Below are positions 7,040-7,628 of a stretch of 7,628 nt of DNA, one piece after another. The translations under genes and the position numbers were made by a program. The stretch's first letter is position 1; each line of letters begins with the position of its first letter. Origin of the DNA: DASRHD01 sp035499715 (GTDB lineage: Bacteria > Verrucomicrobiota > Verrucomicrobiia > Opitutales > Opitutaceae); NCBI GenBank assembly GCA_035499715.1, contig DATJYF010000260.1, positions 1-7,628 of the forward strand, in the 5' to 3' direction. Below the pieces are notes generated by a model, which worked only from the letters and a program-made list of their open reading frames with translations, made no database searches and was not told the origin of the DNA.

Positions 7040-7061
7040 CCTCAATTTACACCCCTTTAGC
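7040..7061 (-). promoter_or_regulatory. Shared 22-nt box, copy upstream of the 139-aa gene
   Basis: The minus strand reads GCTAAAG, GG, GTGTAAATT, GA, GG, matching 18 of 22 positions of the copy at 6336-6357. It begins 4 nt after the TATAAT hexamer (7071-7066), so if that is the -10 box, the shared sequence would be at the very start of the transcript. It lies 91 nt before the ATG. Confidence 0.4.
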
Positions 7062-7065
7062 TTAT

Positions 7066-7109
7066 ATTATAGGGGACTGTCCTTTCTATATAGGCGGTAT
7101 ACCGGCTAT
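7066..7109 (-). promoter_or_regulatory. Candidate promoter and operator of the 139-aa gene
   Basis: The minus strand has a consensus TATAAT at 7071-7066 with no recognisable -35 hexamer. Instead the dyad ATAGGCGGTATACCGGCTAT (7090-7109, 9 of 10 pairs matched) occupies roughly -30 to -50 from the expected start near 7059, centred about -40, the usual place for an activator that replaces a weak -35. A second small dyad, CTATC-G-GATAG (7106-7116), overlaps its outer edge. The core CGGTATACCG is shared with the palindrome upstream of natA. The role is inferred from position and symmetry only. Confidence 0.42.
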
Positions 7110-7374
7110 CGGATAGGGAATATATCCCAGGCATGACCGTTATGTTGTTTGTGAATGAACGAATGTGGTGCAGGAAGAGCCGCTCCACGGCTTTCACCAG
7201 CCGAAAATATTCCGGCGGCTTTTGTGTCATGAGCGGGAGATTCACCCTCCCGCGGCAAGGCCGAGAAAAGCCTGCAATGATGCAAATCATCGGCATCTCG
7301 GGAAATTTTTCTGGGATGATCTCCCTACCGGCCATTTTTTATTCCGCTGACACACCGCGGCTTCGTATTTCGAC

Positions 7375-7407
7375 AAAAAAACTCGCTCGATCCGCAGACC
7401 GAGCGAG
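7375..7407 (-). terminator. Rho-independent terminator
   Basis: On the minus strand CTCGCTCG (7407-7400) pairs perfectly with CGAGCGAG (7389-7382) across a 10-nt loop and is followed by seven T (7381-7375). It lies 27 nt after the TAA at 7435, so it ends the transcript of the gene entering from the right edge. Confidence 0.87.
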
Positions 7408-7434
7408 ACGCATGTTTGCGAAGGACGAAACCGG

Positions 7435-7628
7435 TTATTGGTCGGCGGCGAGCAGGCCCGGCGATGTGACGGCCGGCATAGGCGCCACCGCGCCGCCCAC
7501 GGCGCTTTCGGCACAGGCCTGCGCATAATCGGCCATCCCGGCGGGCTGGTACACGGGATTGATCGACACGGCGGTGTCGGCTACGAACGTGGCCGGAGCC
7601 TTGGCCTGGGTGCGGGTGGCGGCAAAAA
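7435..7628 (-). CDS. C-terminal end of an unrecognised Ala/Pro-rich protein (5' end outside window)
   Basis: The last 63 codons of a minus-strand gene enter from the right edge and end with TAA at 7435. The peptide begins FAATRTQAKAPATFVADTAV, continues with INPVYQPAGMADYAQACAES, and ends in a Gly/Ala/Pro-rich tail, AVAPMPAVTSPGLLAADQ. Third codon positions are strongly GC-rich, as in the other genes here, and a perfect terminator in the matching orientation follows 27 nt later. Both points support a real gene and this reading frame. There is no membrane segment, catalytic motif or recognisable domain in the visible part, and the tail composition suggests a flexible end. I cannot assign a function; the upstream DNA would be needed to identify the domain. 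Confidence 0.62.
   Translation of the reverse strand, partial: FAATRTQAKAPATFVADTAVSINPVYQPAGMADYAQACAESAVGGAVAPMPAVTSPGLLAADQ

Larger units (their letters stand above)
6949..7434. other. 486-bp stretch without a convincing gene
   Basis: This stretch holds the regulatory region and leader of the 139-aa gene (6949-7116) and, at its right end, the terminator of the upstream gene. The middle (7120-7374) contains several short dyads: GCGGGAG/CTCCCGC (7233-7253, 7-nt loop), AGCCG/CGGCT copies near 7177-7220, and GGGA/TCCC (7116-7128). A minus-strand frame at 7335-7057 (92 codons) is open, and from an internal ATG at 7230 it reads MTQKPPEYFRLVKAVERLF with GC-rich third positions, then becomes AT-rich through the operator-like dyad. 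It may be a gene remnant, but is not called as a gene. Confidence 0.5.

Noticed and set aside
5756..7434. Mobile element or CRISPR array in the AT-rich right third
   Set aside because: No transposase, no long terminal inverted repeats with target duplications, and no regularly spaced repeats were seen; only short dyads and one duplicated gene pair.
7133..7528. A 131-codon plus-strand open frame
   Set aside because: It runs through the minus-strand terminator at 7375-7407 and is antisense to the GC-rich coding end at 7435-7628; its composition is not protein-like.
1..7628. tRNA or rRNA genes
   Set aside because: No cloverleaf-like segment with a recognisable GGTTCGAATCC-type T-arm plus acceptor stem was found. 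GGTTCGAATTTT at 3727-3738 looks T-arm-like but has no accompanying arms.

Overview
The window looks like chromosomal DNA from a GC-rich bacterium, with GC- or C-ending codons dominating the genes. No 16S rRNA or other taxonomic marker is present. The mix of genes and the lack of Shine-Dalgarno sequences would fit Verrucomicrobia (Opitutaceae-like), but that is only an inference. Every gene I can support lies on the minus strand, so the window is read from its right end to its left end. Several long plus-strand open frames are antisense shadows of GC-rich genes.

In transcription order: (1) 7628-7435, the C-terminal end of an unrecognised alanine/proline-rich protein, followed by a textbook rho-independent terminator. 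(2) 7434-6949, an AT-rich stretch without a convincing gene, carrying a likely promoter/operator region (TATAAT, a 20-bp dyad, and a box shared with the next gene's upstream region). (3) 6948-6529 and 6253-5936, two paralogous small proteins (139 and 105 aa) with an invariant CRDC motif. Each is preceded by a related leader containing the same 22-nt box, and hairpins and a probable terminator lie between them. (4) 5755-3783, an ABC transporter operon of the NatA/NatB export type, with ATPase and permease overlapping by 4 nt (ATGA). (5) 3567-2191, a protein with a degenerate response-regulator receiver domain fused to a long coiled coil, followed by a probable terminator. (6) 2084-1, a nearly complete thioredoxin-fold (DUF255/YyaL/SPATA20) protein running off the left edge.

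The natAB pair is clearly one functional unit. The DUF255 gene and the receiver/coiled-coil gene look like independent housekeeping or accessory genes. The least explained part is the right third: a duplicated, possibly metal- or redox-active small-protein family with shared upstream control elements. The palindrome CGGTATACCG occurs both upstream of this pair and upstream of natA, which hints at common regulation but does not prove it. None of the six visible starts has a clear Shine-Dalgarno sequence, and all five ATG starts are directly preceded by CC.
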